From contig VCAZ01000029.1 in assembly GCA_005784505.1 (NCBI GenBank), positions 2,517,501 to 2,581,500 on the forward strand: a stretch of 64,000 bases of DNA, written 5' to 3'. Under the pieces are notes generated by a model. It had not been told where the DNA came from. It was given only the letters and a program-made list of their open reading frames with translations, and did no database searches. A program made the position numbers and the translations under genes. Source of the stretch: Bagarius yarrelli (taxonomy: Eukaryota > Chordata > Actinopteri > Siluriformes > Sisoridae). Of this stretch, positions 24,558-33,999 are shown in pieces (the stretch's first letter is position 1; every line of letters begins with the position of its first letter).

Positions 24558-24573
24558 CACACACACACACACT
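24511..24573 (+). repeat. CT/CA microsatellite in a splice acceptor tract
   Basis: A run of TC repeats (24511-24556) passes into CA repeats to 24573 and ends 18 bases before the acceptor AG of the brinp1 exon at 24592. It probably supplies the polypyrimidine tract. Confidence 0.9.
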
Positions 24574-24591
24574 CCTCACTGTGTTCCTCAG

Positions 24592-24814
24592 ATGAGTTCA
24601 AGTCGTACCTGAAGCGTTTGCCCTCCACACACTTCCTGCCTGTGAGCAGTGTGCACTTGCTGTGGGGAAGCGACTGGGACCTGCAGGCTCGTTACCGGCT
24701 GCTCCAGAGTTCCCTCGAGGTCCTAAGGCTGAAGATCCAGCGCACGGCACGCAAACTGTTTAGCCTTAGCATCCGCTGTCACCACAACCCCAACCATCAG
24801 ATGCCTAGAGAGAG
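24592..24814 (+). CDS. brinp1: brinp1 coding exon (central helical region)
   Basis: This exon encodes residues 115-188 of the visible protein plus two bases of residue 189. The leading AT completes an Asp codon, giving NS-DEFKSYLKRLPSTHFL, then LWGSDWDLQARYRLLQSS, then KIQRTARKLFSLSIRCHHNPNHQ and MPRER. DEFKS, WDLQ-RY-LLQS, KIQRTARKLF and RCHHNPNHQ are BRINP1 family text. The region is rich in Lys, Arg and Leu and probably helical. The acceptor is CCTCAG with AG at 24590-24591. The donor is GAG|GTGAGC, GT at 24815. Length is 223 bp, phase 1 in and phase 2 out. Microsatellites abut both splice sites. Confidence 0.94.
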
Positions 24815-24826
24815 GTGAGCGCTTTT

Positions 24827-24828
<2 letters not shown>

Positions 24829-24877
<49 letters not shown>
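24829..24877 (+). repeat. CA run just after a splice donor
   Basis: A perfect 49-base CA repeat starts 14 bases after the GT of the donor at 24815. Confidence 0.95.
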
Positions 24878-24878
<1 letters not shown>

Positions 24879-24928
24879 TAAAAACCACTCATTAACTAGA
24901 TTTAAAACAATCTGCATTGGGAAATGAT

Positions 24929-24980
24929 AGAGAGAGAGAGAGAGAAAGAGCGAGAGAGAAAGAGAGAGAGAAAGAGGGAG
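24929..24980 (+). repeat. GA-rich microsatellite
   Basis: An imperfect AG repeat with AAAG and CGAG interruptions. Confidence 0.85.
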
Positions 24981-26526
24981 AAAGTTAAAAAAAGGAACAA
25001 CAAATATCTGTAACTGAAAATAAAAAAAAGGATTAATTAATTAAATTGCAGTCAATTACGTGTAATTTTTTCAAATAAAAGCTTCCATTTAAAACAAACA
25101 GGTAACAAATAAATGGCATTAATTATAAATAATTCTTACAATCAGTAAACTATTTAAAGTACATAAAGAAAAAATTGTGCTGTAATTTAATCTTCCAGTC
25201 AAACTGAAATGAGTCAATTATTTGCTGATAAACTGTATCAGACATATCAATTCAAGTAATATACTTTAACTGTAATTGCTGTTGCTTCAGTTTCCCTCCT
25301 GATGCAGTGCCGTTATAGCGGTCTTGCATTTAATTCTTAAAACGATCACAAGATGGCGTCAGATATCGGTGTATCTAATATTATTAAAAACGATATCCAA
25401 TAATTAAAAAACAATATTGGGACAAACATCAGTAAAATGATTATCGAGCAACCAATTTAAAATTTCGCATTTTGACAAATATAAGAAAATTCGTAGCTTT
25501 CCGTTGCTTTTGCACGGCTAACAGTGCTGTTCCCTTAAATACAGAAGTCCAGGCAGATGGAAATGCTCTTTATACTCCAACCAAAACAAATAATCTCACT
25601 TTAGAAAGAATAAAATCTGTTTAAAAACCCGGCTGCCATTTTGGAATTGAATCAAAACAGCAGTGAGGAAGGAAAAGTGCAGCGGCGAAAGCCCGTCTCG
25701 CCTTATGAGAAGTCCAGACTGCGGTTATTGCCCTGGCTGAAGGCTCGCCGGAATTGTGGCCATTTGTCATTAACTGTAATGTAATAAGCAGCGGGTGGAA
25801 TGCCGTCATGAGGAAGAGGAACGAGTGCAGATTTTTTCTGCAGTGGCACTGTGCGTTAAACACTCTCTGCCTTCTCTGGGTGAAGTATGAGTGTAGCATC
25901 GTTTATCTTTATGCAGCTACGTATTAAACCTGTTAACAGTTACAATCACTGTTGTATAAAGAGAATAACTAAAACCTGGCCAGAAACTTTTTACTACTAA
26001 TTATTAGGCTTCAATTTCTGTTTAAGTGAAAACTGAAAACTAAAACCGAATTTAAAACTATACAAAAAAACAAAATCTATAGTTTATTTAACAAAAAAAT
26101 TCTTGGAAAATCTAAATGCTCCAATAAAAAAATACTCAATTATTCTATGTGCCCAACAAAAAAATCAATTCCTTAAGGATTTTGACTCAAAATTTCTAAT
26201 TTTTCCGTTGCATCACGCCAAATATTGCAGTTTTTTTGTTGCAATAAAATTGTGAAAACTGCAGCACAACAACGCAGTTGCACGTGGTGTTTAATTTGGT
26301 AAAGAACATGTTTTATTTGAACCTAATAGATTAATGGGAGATGTCAGTGGTGCACAAGTCTAAGAAGTGTATGTGGTGATGTAGTGGGCGGGGCTTTAGA
26401 GTGATTGGATAATATTGCATGGTTGCATTGAATGCGTGGGTTTGGAGGAACTGATTACGTCTCCAAAACCAAACAACACTGTGTGTTAGATTCTTTATAA
26501 AATATGAAGTTTGTGTAAGTGAGTCT

Positions 26527-26529
26527 CTT

Positions 26530-26560
<31 letters not shown>
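26527..26560 (+). repeat. CT dinucleotide run
   Basis: A TC repeat of about 34 bases in the last brinp1 intron. Confidence 0.85.
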
Positions 26561-26564
<4 letters not shown>

Positions 26565-27300
26565 TTATCCTCAACCCCAAAAAGCTGTCTGATTACCATT
26601 ACGCCAATGTACTGTGACTGGAAAAAACAAACAGCAATTGTTCCCAGTCATTTCAGTCTCATTCCCTGTGGCTTATTCCGGCAAAAAAAAATAAAAATAA
26701 ATAAATAATAATAGCAGAAACTGAAGCGACAAGCTGCTCCGAAATCACACATTAGAGGAAAAAAATCCGAACCCAACATATTGTAGCCGAGCGCTTCGAC
26801 CTGCATAAATCTGACTTATTGCAAATAAAAAGAGAGCGACGATATTAAACGGTGCAAGCTTTCGGATGAACCTGGCAACTCGAGTGATTTAATCAGGGAC
26901 GCAATCTAAAGCGGATCGGCGGTCAAATTAGATTTTGTAATCCTGGGATTTCAAGAGGAATTATATAGATTGAACGTAACAGTTATGAATCTTTATAAGA
27001 TGCTAAGCTTGGTGAACGGAGATGACAACGTTTAGGAAATGAGGCTGATGAGGAGGTTAATAGACTCGGTGTTCTCTGTAACGGAGGGTTCATTAATATC
27101 TAAGTTTGTACTACAACATATGCCTAGGAACCCTAAACTACAGCCCTGGTAACTGGATAACTGGAGGCCCCGCCCCGCATTTGAACCAGCCATCTAAACA
27201 TGTATCTTTCACTCACATCTACATTTAACATAACCTTCCATGGTTATACGCAGGTGCTAACGCATGCCAACCAGCAAGGAAATTCAAAGAGACAACAAAA

Positions 27301-27378
27301 GTAGTGGTAAATTGGTGGTACAAGAAATCCTCCAGGTAGCAGTCCAAACACCTTAACCACTAAGCTACCACTTCCCCC
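27301..27378 (-). mobile_element. SINE head fragment
   Basis: TCCAGGTAGCAGTCCAAACA, CCTTAACCACTAAGCTACCA and CTTCCCCC are the reverse complement of the tRNA-like head of the common SINE. Confidence 0.55.
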
Positions 27379-28106
27379 AGTAGAATAGTCTCTGAAAAGA
27401 ATAAAGCTAATAGTCTCGACTGTGATCGCAGAGACTGAGGCTGCCGCTCAGCTGGTTTTCGTGAGGTTACAGATACCACGAGTGAAGTTCAGTGCTACAG
27501 AACCCCATAGGTTTCATGTTTAAAACAATGTTTTATTTCAAAAGAAAGATTCACTTTGAAATAAATTCCACGAATTTATAGAATCTACAAAGCTCTTTTT
27601 TGACCCTGTAAGCCCTAACCTATAGAACCCGAGGTATTAATATTACATTAGCTTCATATTAAATATGCAACGGTTGAAGGATTCTCATTTTTTCAGATCT
27701 TTGTCCTGTGAGGCCTAAAGATATGAGTGAAGCCAAAGTCAGAGAAATTCGAGCCCAATTAGCACTACATAATCCCTCCTTTGCAACAGACGCTCGGATC
27801 TAATTATTCCAGAGACGTGTGAGGGGATAAGTCAAATTTCTAAATAAAGGATCTCCAAGCATCACCCTTAGTGGCATCTCCTCAGGCAGAGATGGCTGGA
27901 GGTCCTACTGATTTATGGAATGGTGAGGTTGTCACTTTAGAGATGGGAAATCCAGTCTCTTTTTAGGTTAGGTTATCATATCCATTTTACAGATCAGACT
28001 GTTATGAAATGTAGCATCCTGTGATGGTTACTTAACTCTCTGCAACAGCAAACCATGGCATATCGTTAATAGCCTGTTTTACCCGCTTTCCTTTTTATGC
28101 TTGCAG

Positions 28107-29247
28107 GTCTGTTCTGCAGTGGCTGAACCGGGTGCAGTCCTTCCTCTACTGCAATGAAAATGGCTTTTGGGGCACTTTTCTGGAGAGTCAACGCACATGC
28201 GTGTGCCACACGGGCATCACATTGTGCCAGCGCCCAATCCCGTGCGTGATCGGCGGCAACAACAGTTGCGCCATGTGCAGCCTGGCTAACATATCTCAGT
28301 GTGGCTCATGCAACAAGGGCTACAAGCTGTATCGAGGCCGTTGCGAACCGCAAAACGTGGACTCGGAGCGCAGTGAGCAGTTCGTCAGTTTTGAGACTGA
28401 TCTGGACTTTCAGGACCTGGAGCTGAAATACCTGTTGCAGAAGATGGACTCACGCTTGTACATCCACACCACCTTCATAAGCAACGAGGTGCGCCTGGAG
28501 ACCTTCTTTGACCCGCGCTGGCGCAAGCGCATGTCTCTGACATTGAAGAGCAACAAGAACCGCATGGACTACCTGCATATGATGGTGGGCCTGTCCATGA
28601 AGATTTGCCAGATGCGGAACAGCAGCATGGACCCTATGTTCTTTGTTTACGTCAATCCGTTTAGCGGAAGTCATTCGGAAGGATGGAGCATGCCCTTCGG
28701 TGAACATGGATATCCTCGCTGGGAGAAGGTCCGGCTCCAGAACTCTCAATGTTTTAACTGGACTTTGATGCTTGGCAACCGCTGGAAGACCTTCTTTGAG
28801 ACGGTGCACATCTACCTTCGCAGTCGTGCCAAGGTGCCCACTGTCCTGCGCAACGACACCAACCACGGCCCGGTGGACCTTTCAGACCCCAACAAGCGCC
28901 AGATCTATATAAAGATCTCTGACATCCAGGTGTTTGGCTACAGCTTGCGCTTCAACTCCGATCTTCTTCGGAGTGCTGTCCAGCAAGTCAACCAATCCTA
29001 CACGCAAGGGACACAGTTTTACTCGTCCTCGTCCATCATGCTTCTGCTCCTGGATATCAGGGACAGGATTAATCGTCTGGCCCCTCCAGCGGCACCTGGA
29101 AAACCCCAGCTAGACCTGTTTTCTTGTATGCTCAAGCACCGACTCAAGCTCAACAACAGTGAGATGATCCGTGTCAATCATGCGTTGGACATGTACAACA
29201 CAGAGATCTTGAAACAGTCGGACAATCTGACTACCAAACTTTGCTAA
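28107..29247 (+). CDS. brinp1: brinp1 terminal coding exon
   Basis: This exon encodes residues 189-568 of the visible protein and ends in LTTKLC-TAA, with the stop at 29245-29247. The first base completes an Arg codon (AG+G), giving PRER-SVLQWLNRVQSFLYCNEN. A ten-cysteine segment follows, from LYCNENG through CVCH, LCQRPIPC, CAMC and CGSCNKGY to YRGRC. A long conserved C-terminal block comes next, with SERSEQF, LDFQDLELKYLLQKMDSRLY, FFDPRWRKRMSLTLKSNKNR, PFSGSHSEGW, GNRWKTFFETVHIYLRSR, IQVFGYSLRFN and LDLFSCMLKHRLKL. Visible N-glycosylation sequons are NNS, NIS, NSS, NWT, NDT, NQS, a second NNS and NLT, in keeping with a secreted or ER-lumen glycoprotein. LDFQDLELKYLLQKMDSRLY and IGGNNSCAMCSLANIS identify BRINP1 rather than BRINP2 or BRINP3. 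One large last coding exon is usual for the gene. The frame is intact. Confidence 0.96.
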
Positions 29248-29560
29248 AAGATAAACACCAGAAACGAGCCAACCGAAGGATATACAAGGATCTTTTTTTA
29301 TGTTCCCTTTTTCTTTGGGACTTTTTTGTTGTTTTTTTTTTGATGTATTATTAACAACTTTGTAAATGTAATTGTTAAATATGAAAGTAAAAATGCAGAG
29401 TTTAACCCTTTTGATGCAGGAGAACAAAAAAAAAGAACGACTGTACTGTATTTGATCGAGCATGTCTGTTAATTCCAAATGGATCATTAAAAAAAACCCT
29501 ACACATATATAAATATATATATATATCTTAATAAATTCAACATCCGATGACTACAACGAG
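29248..29560 (+). other. brinp1: brinp1 proximal 3' UTR (inferred)
   Basis: This AT-rich sequence directly follows the stop codon and has T runs, A runs and a short AT repeat near 29500-29526. The 3' end is inferred from the first good polyadenylation hexamer at 29530. Longer transcripts reaching unique sequence up to about 31.07 kb cannot be excluded: an AATAAG-type variant lies near 31065. Confidence 0.55.
29530..29535 (+). terminator. brinp1: polyadenylation signal AATAAA
   Basis: A canonical AATAAA lies 283 bases after the brinp1 stop codon, and I see no other canonical hexamer between the stop and this one. The downstream sequence is not strikingly GU-rich, so use of this site is an inference. 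Confidence 0.5.
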
Positions 29561-31450
29561 GCCTTGATATTACTCAGAGGAAACAAAGGTCTATCTAAAA
29601 CTGCCATTCTTTACTGGGTAACGTTTGTAAAACATTCGCGAAGCAGACCCGAGTTTCCTTTTTATTTGATGACTTGCAGTGTACGGGATATTTCCCTGGT
29701 CCTCGGTCTGTCTGGTTTAAAGGATAACAGGAAGTATATATCTGTGTAGCGTTTTCCTCCTACTCTGTGAGATCATCCCTCTGAGTGTGCTTGGCATGAT
29801 TCAAGGCAGTAAGGAAAAACTCTCTGCTAAAAAAAAAAAAAAGAAAAGAAAAGAAAAAAAAAAGCTGTTTATAGCTCCAGTTGTGTTGATGCCTAACGCT
29901 AATCGCTGTTTGCTGATTGCTAGAGTCATTTACGGAGAAATAACCGAAGCCAAACCTGAATTGCGTTTTTTTTTGTTGTTGGAAAAATCCAGCCTGTAAC
30001 TGCGGCCATTGGATTGATTTATTTTTCATTTTTAAATCAGTTACACTCGCAAGAATTAACATGAAGCCATATTTTCCAGGGGAATGAAAACGCCAGGCTT
30101 GCCCATCTTTCTTTTGTAAATTTTCTTCAATACATCAAAGGGTATAGTGTTTTTTCTATAAAAAAAAAAAAAAAACTATTTCGAGGTCGAAATGGACGGA
30201 TTTGCTGGTGCGTTTTCCTGAAGATCCATGTGGAGTAAATGTCAGAGTTCATATTGAGTTCAGCTTTGTAATTAACTGTATGACGTATGCGTTCGTTTCT
30301 TTTTTTTCCCCTCTTTTTTGTTTTCCCTTAAACTGATTACCATGTCACCCTTAAGACCTGTTATAGATATGAATTATTATTCTCATGATACTTATTCTTA
30401 TTAAGTGCCTGCTACCTATCCCTTTAACCATTTCTTTTTCTCATCCTCTTTTAATGGAAGTTGCGTTTTTTTTGTGCGTCGTCGGAACTGGATAAAAAAA
30501 GGGCGGACAGGAAGTTCTGTTCATCCATCTGTTTTCTGCATGTATATAAAGAGGTCACCCCTTTTGCTAAAAATGCTAAATTATGTATAATACGTGTAAA
30601 TAGCTTCTTCGCCTCGGTATAGCCATAAACACACACAGTCGCCAGCTTTTCATAAGTCACCGCCTTTTTTTTTAGCCACAGCAACTCGAGCACAAGATAA
30701 CACGAGGATTGTGAGTCCCTGAGTTTATTTATATTTTCTACTTCTTTGCGCAGAAAGTAGAAGAAAAATCGCCAGCCGGTGCCGAAGGCCACCCGTATGC
30801 CGTCCCTATCCCGTTCATACACAAGCACATGTGCTGTCCTTTCTTACACCGCTTAAAGAATGATGCAGAACATGTGACACGGAGCGGAGCCTCGCGATCC
30901 GGCTCCTTGCCGTGGGTCTGGGGTCCGAGTGGCAAACTGCTTTCACTACCATGTCTATGTAATTTCTGCTGTTCTGTTTAAAAAAAAGAGACAAACCTAT
31001 AATCAGCTTTCTTCAATGAATGTTTCATATAATAATCTATTTCTCATTAAAAATGCTATATTTAATAAGAAGAGCCGTGCTTGTCTCTACCACTTCTGAG
31101 CGTTAGGATCACTGAGTCATGAGAGATGAAGATCTCAGATTTTTATCTTTTTTTTTTTTTTCCTTTTTATTTCTTTTAGATTTTTATAAATCTTCTATTC
31201 GACTTGGGTATTTAATAGTTGATGTGTTCTTAATTCACAACATTTCATGTTCTAGATTTGCAGCATCAGCGCCATTTAATCAAACGATTAAATATTAAGT
31301 CTGTTCATTCCATAATTAATAACATCTCCATCCATTGCAAGTCCCTTGTGATCACAATCGCAACAATTAATGCAACTTCAACTGATTCCATGCATTCTGC
31401 AGGACCCGCCAATTTTATCCAATCAGAGTTTTTTGCAAATTTGACTAAAA
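29561..31450. other. unique AT-rich sequence 3' of brinp1
   Basis: I see no gene. There are A and T runs (for example near 29830-29865, 30160-30175 and 31149-31163) and several short open frames with no family resemblance. Part of it may be an extended brinp1 3' UTR. Bases 30600-30960 are non-repetitive and GC-richer. Confidence 0.5.
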
Positions 31451-31489
31451 AGACTTGCCCCAAAAGTTAATCCAAACCTAAGTCTTTGC

Positions 31490-31800
31490 CCTCAATACCA
31501 ATCCTAACCCTTAACTTCCTCCAACCCTACACCCTATGCCTAAATACCCCAACCACTATGACAACCCCAAATTCGAACCCTTACCTTAATCCTTAAACCA
31601 TAACCTTACACTTTACCCCTTAATACTGACTCTTTAACACAAACTCTAACCACCACCCACGACTAAATCTAAACTCATAACTCTAACATTAAAATCAAAC
31701 TCAAACCCATTTCTTAAACCATCATCCTCAACTTTAACCCTTAACCCAAGTTTTAGACTCTAACAGGATCTTGAAATTTAACCTAATCACTCTGACCAAG
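31490..31800 (-). repeat. degenerate telomere-like C-rich array
   Basis: The + strand has repeated CCTAACCC, CCTTAACC and AACCCTTA-type words without strict periodicity. It is the same kind of sequence as 13570-14070 but in the opposite orientation. Confidence 0.65.
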
Positions 31801-31984
31801 TCCCGGCCGAAAAGGTAACCAATACGTCATCAAACATCACAATTTTGTTGGAATGGTTCATGGAACGGAGTTCGTTAAATATGACGCTGATTCAGTGTGT
31901 GATTGAATGTTTGCGCTCTTTAATCAGCTTTAAAACAAATGAAACTGTCCATGCTGTGAGTTCGGGTCTACTGCTAAGAAACAG

Positions 31985-32026
<42 letters not shown>
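31985..32026 (+). repeat. GT dinucleotide run
   Basis: A perfect TG repeat of about 42 bases. Confidence 0.95.
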
Positions 32027-32028
<2 letters not shown>

Positions 32029-32132
32029 ACACCCGAACCTCCAGATTTTTTGCCTGGTCCAGGTTTTAATTAGAGCTCAATGAAAAATCATGCTTTTTTG
32101 TGTGTTTCCTGGATGACTAGTTCTTTGTGCGG

Positions 32133-32248
32133 TTTTGTGTATTTTTAAGTTTTTCGCGTGCTATTTTTAGGAATTTGGAACGACAAGGCACTCGGTAATC
32201 CAAACTCCTAAAAAGAGTGTGAGGAAAAAGCTAAAAATACATGAAACA
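32133..32248. repeat. long imperfect hairpin
   Basis: The left arm (about 32137-32179, starting GTATTTTTAAG and ending TTAGGAATTTGGA) is the imperfect reverse complement of the right arm (32199-32240, starting TCCAAACTCCTAA and ending CTAAAAATAC). By eye the arms agree at about four in five positions, and the loop is 19 bases. It could be a foldback MITE or a small-RNA-type hairpin; nothing proves transcription. Confidence 0.65.
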
Positions 32249-32521
32249 GTGTCAACTTTGCACCAGCCTTAACAAGTCGTCATGCGTAGGATGTGGAGAC
32301 GAGCGAAGAGAAAATATCATTTCAATTTCTCGTCGCAGCGTGCTGGAATAAATTCGTACTCCGATGGTAATAGACTCCGTTTCCCCAGATGAACCGGAGG
32401 GACGTAAAGCGCTCTTCTCGGGAACCCCCGTCGCCCTGCGGAACGAGGAAAACAGTGTCGTTTACAGTAATGACAGTAAATTTCCTGCTTAAGTAAAATG
32501 TTTGTAGTGAGGGGTTAAACT

Positions 32522-32567
32522 CGTGCACCAGTAATCAGAGGGTTATTGGGTCAAATCCCTCACTCTG
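32522..32567 (+). mobile_element. SINE head fragment
   Basis: CACCAGTAATCAGAGGGTTA and TTGGGTCAAATCCC match the box B region of the tRNA-like head. Confidence 0.45.
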
Positions 32568-32726
32568 GAAAAAGTAAATTAACCTTTACATCTCCACAAC
32601 GTGCACAGACTGGACAAGCAAAGACGACATTACTACAATACATCTTGTTTTGTTCTTCGGTGAGAAAACTTTACAGTTCAGTTAGTAACAGTACTAAAAT
32701 AGCAAACCTAATAATAAATATACCGA

Positions 32727-32802
32727 TCAGTGGCAGCAGGAACTGAACTCAAAACTGTCCGTTCAGTAGTCTAACTTCTTAACCATTAAACTTCCACTTT
32801 CC
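32727..32802 (-). mobile_element. SINE head fragment
   Basis: CAGTGGCAGCAGGAACTGAA, CAGTAGTCTAACTTCTTAAC and CATTAAACTTCCACTT are the reverse complement of the tRNA-like head. Confidence 0.5.
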
Positions 32803-33399
32803 TAAGTGATTATGTCGAAATATCCGAATGACTGGTTAAAAACACAAGTTGTAATAATGTAAAGTCTAAATAATATATATGTGTTATTTAGATTTGCTGT
32901 CTTTCACGTTTATTGGAAGAAAGTCTGCCGTTTTCTGCCATAAGGAAACTCCAGGCTGTTATACCTGGCAGGAAATAAAAAATAAGATGAAACTACAGCT
33001 CTATATGCGTGTGTACTTGTTAGCAGAATCGAATCCCGTCTTTCTGTTTGTTAGCATCAGGGAACAAGGTCGCAAGTAAACAAATCCTCGCTCAAAAGAT
33101 CAGGCCTCGCACACGACACCACATCTATCCATGTCAGCCTGTGCAAAACTAACGAGCATCAGAAAGAGTTTCCTACAGAAGTCAAGGACACAACCACCAG
33201 AAATCACGTCAAGACTGTAAGTAAACCGCGAGCACTGCCAACGATTCATTTCAAAATGTTAGCATTTGTCCAATAATAATAAATGTGATTGGAGGAAGAA
33301 ATGTTGATACAATAATTTAGCTTTTGGTATGGAGGAACCATAAGACACTTTATCTGCTACACTTTTTTTGCAATTTCCCAGTAACACAACCAGAAATCT

Positions 33400-33960
33400 A
33401 CCCTAACCCTTAACCCCGACCTGTAGACTAATCCATAATCCCTAACAAACCAGGAGCCCGACCCTTAACCTGAACCCTCAACCGTATCTTTAAACCTTGG
33501 TCCTTCTAAACCGAATCCTTAACTGCCACCTTTAAACTAACCCATTATCCATAACAAACCATGGCCCCACCCTTAATATAAACCTGCAACCATAATCCCC
33601 AAACCTTAGTCTTTAACTTTAAATTAAATCCTTGACCCAGACCTTTAAACTAATTCATAATCCCTAACAAACTATGACCCCAACCCTTAATCTGAACCCT
33701 TAACCATAATCCCTAAATCTTAGTCCTTAACTGTAAAATTAATCCTTAACCCCAACCTTTAAAGGAATCCATAATCCCTAACAAACCATGACCCCAACCC
33801 TTAATCTGAACCTTTAACCCAATCCCTGAACCATAAACCTTAACTTTATACCTACACCCTAACCCTTAACTCAAATCTTAGACTCTGATCCCCAACCCTA
33901 AACCCTAACCTCAATCCTCTGCTTAAACACTAACTCTAAACCCTAACCCTAAATATAATT
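33400..33960 (-). repeat. ~113-bp C-rich minisatellite
   Basis: Units containing CCATAATCCCTAACAAACCA recur with starts near 33421, 33530, 33643 and 33757 (109, 113 and 114 bases apart). Each has ACCCTTAATCTGAACC-type text. The array ends in shorter AACCCTAACCC telomere-like words to 33960. Confidence 0.85.
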
Positions 33961-33999
33961 AGGAATGAAACTTGACCCCAACAGATAAATTCTTCATGA

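Larger units (their letters stand above)
20312..24591 (+). other. brinp1: brinp1 intron, 4.3 kb
   Basis: The intron runs from GTAACT at 20312 to CCTCAG ending at 24591. It holds a hAT-like repeat at 20427-20705, a 56-bp TA run at 21344-21399 and a degenerate minisatellite at 21400-21850. AT-rich sequence with homopolymer runs fills 22000-24480, and a CT/CA microsatellite forms the acceptor tract. Bases 23160-23770 look unique and GC-richer, but I find no exon in them. Confidence 0.85.
24815..28106 (+). other. brinp1: brinp1 last intron, 3.3 kb
   Basis: The intron runs from GTGAGC at 24815 to TTGCAG ending at 28106. A CA run begins 14 bases after the donor, followed by GA-rich sequence at 24929-24980 and a CT run at 26527-26560. 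A minus-strand SINE fragment lies at 27301-27378. Bases 25000-26520 are AT-rich. Bases 26700-27080 look like unique, non-repetitive sequence. No further exon is needed, because the flanking phases (2 and 2) match. Confidence 0.85.

Noticed and set aside
28450..28866. 138-codon minus-strand frame
   Set aside because: It lies opposite the conserved last brinp1 exon, where codon bias leaves the antisense frame open. It resembles no known protein.
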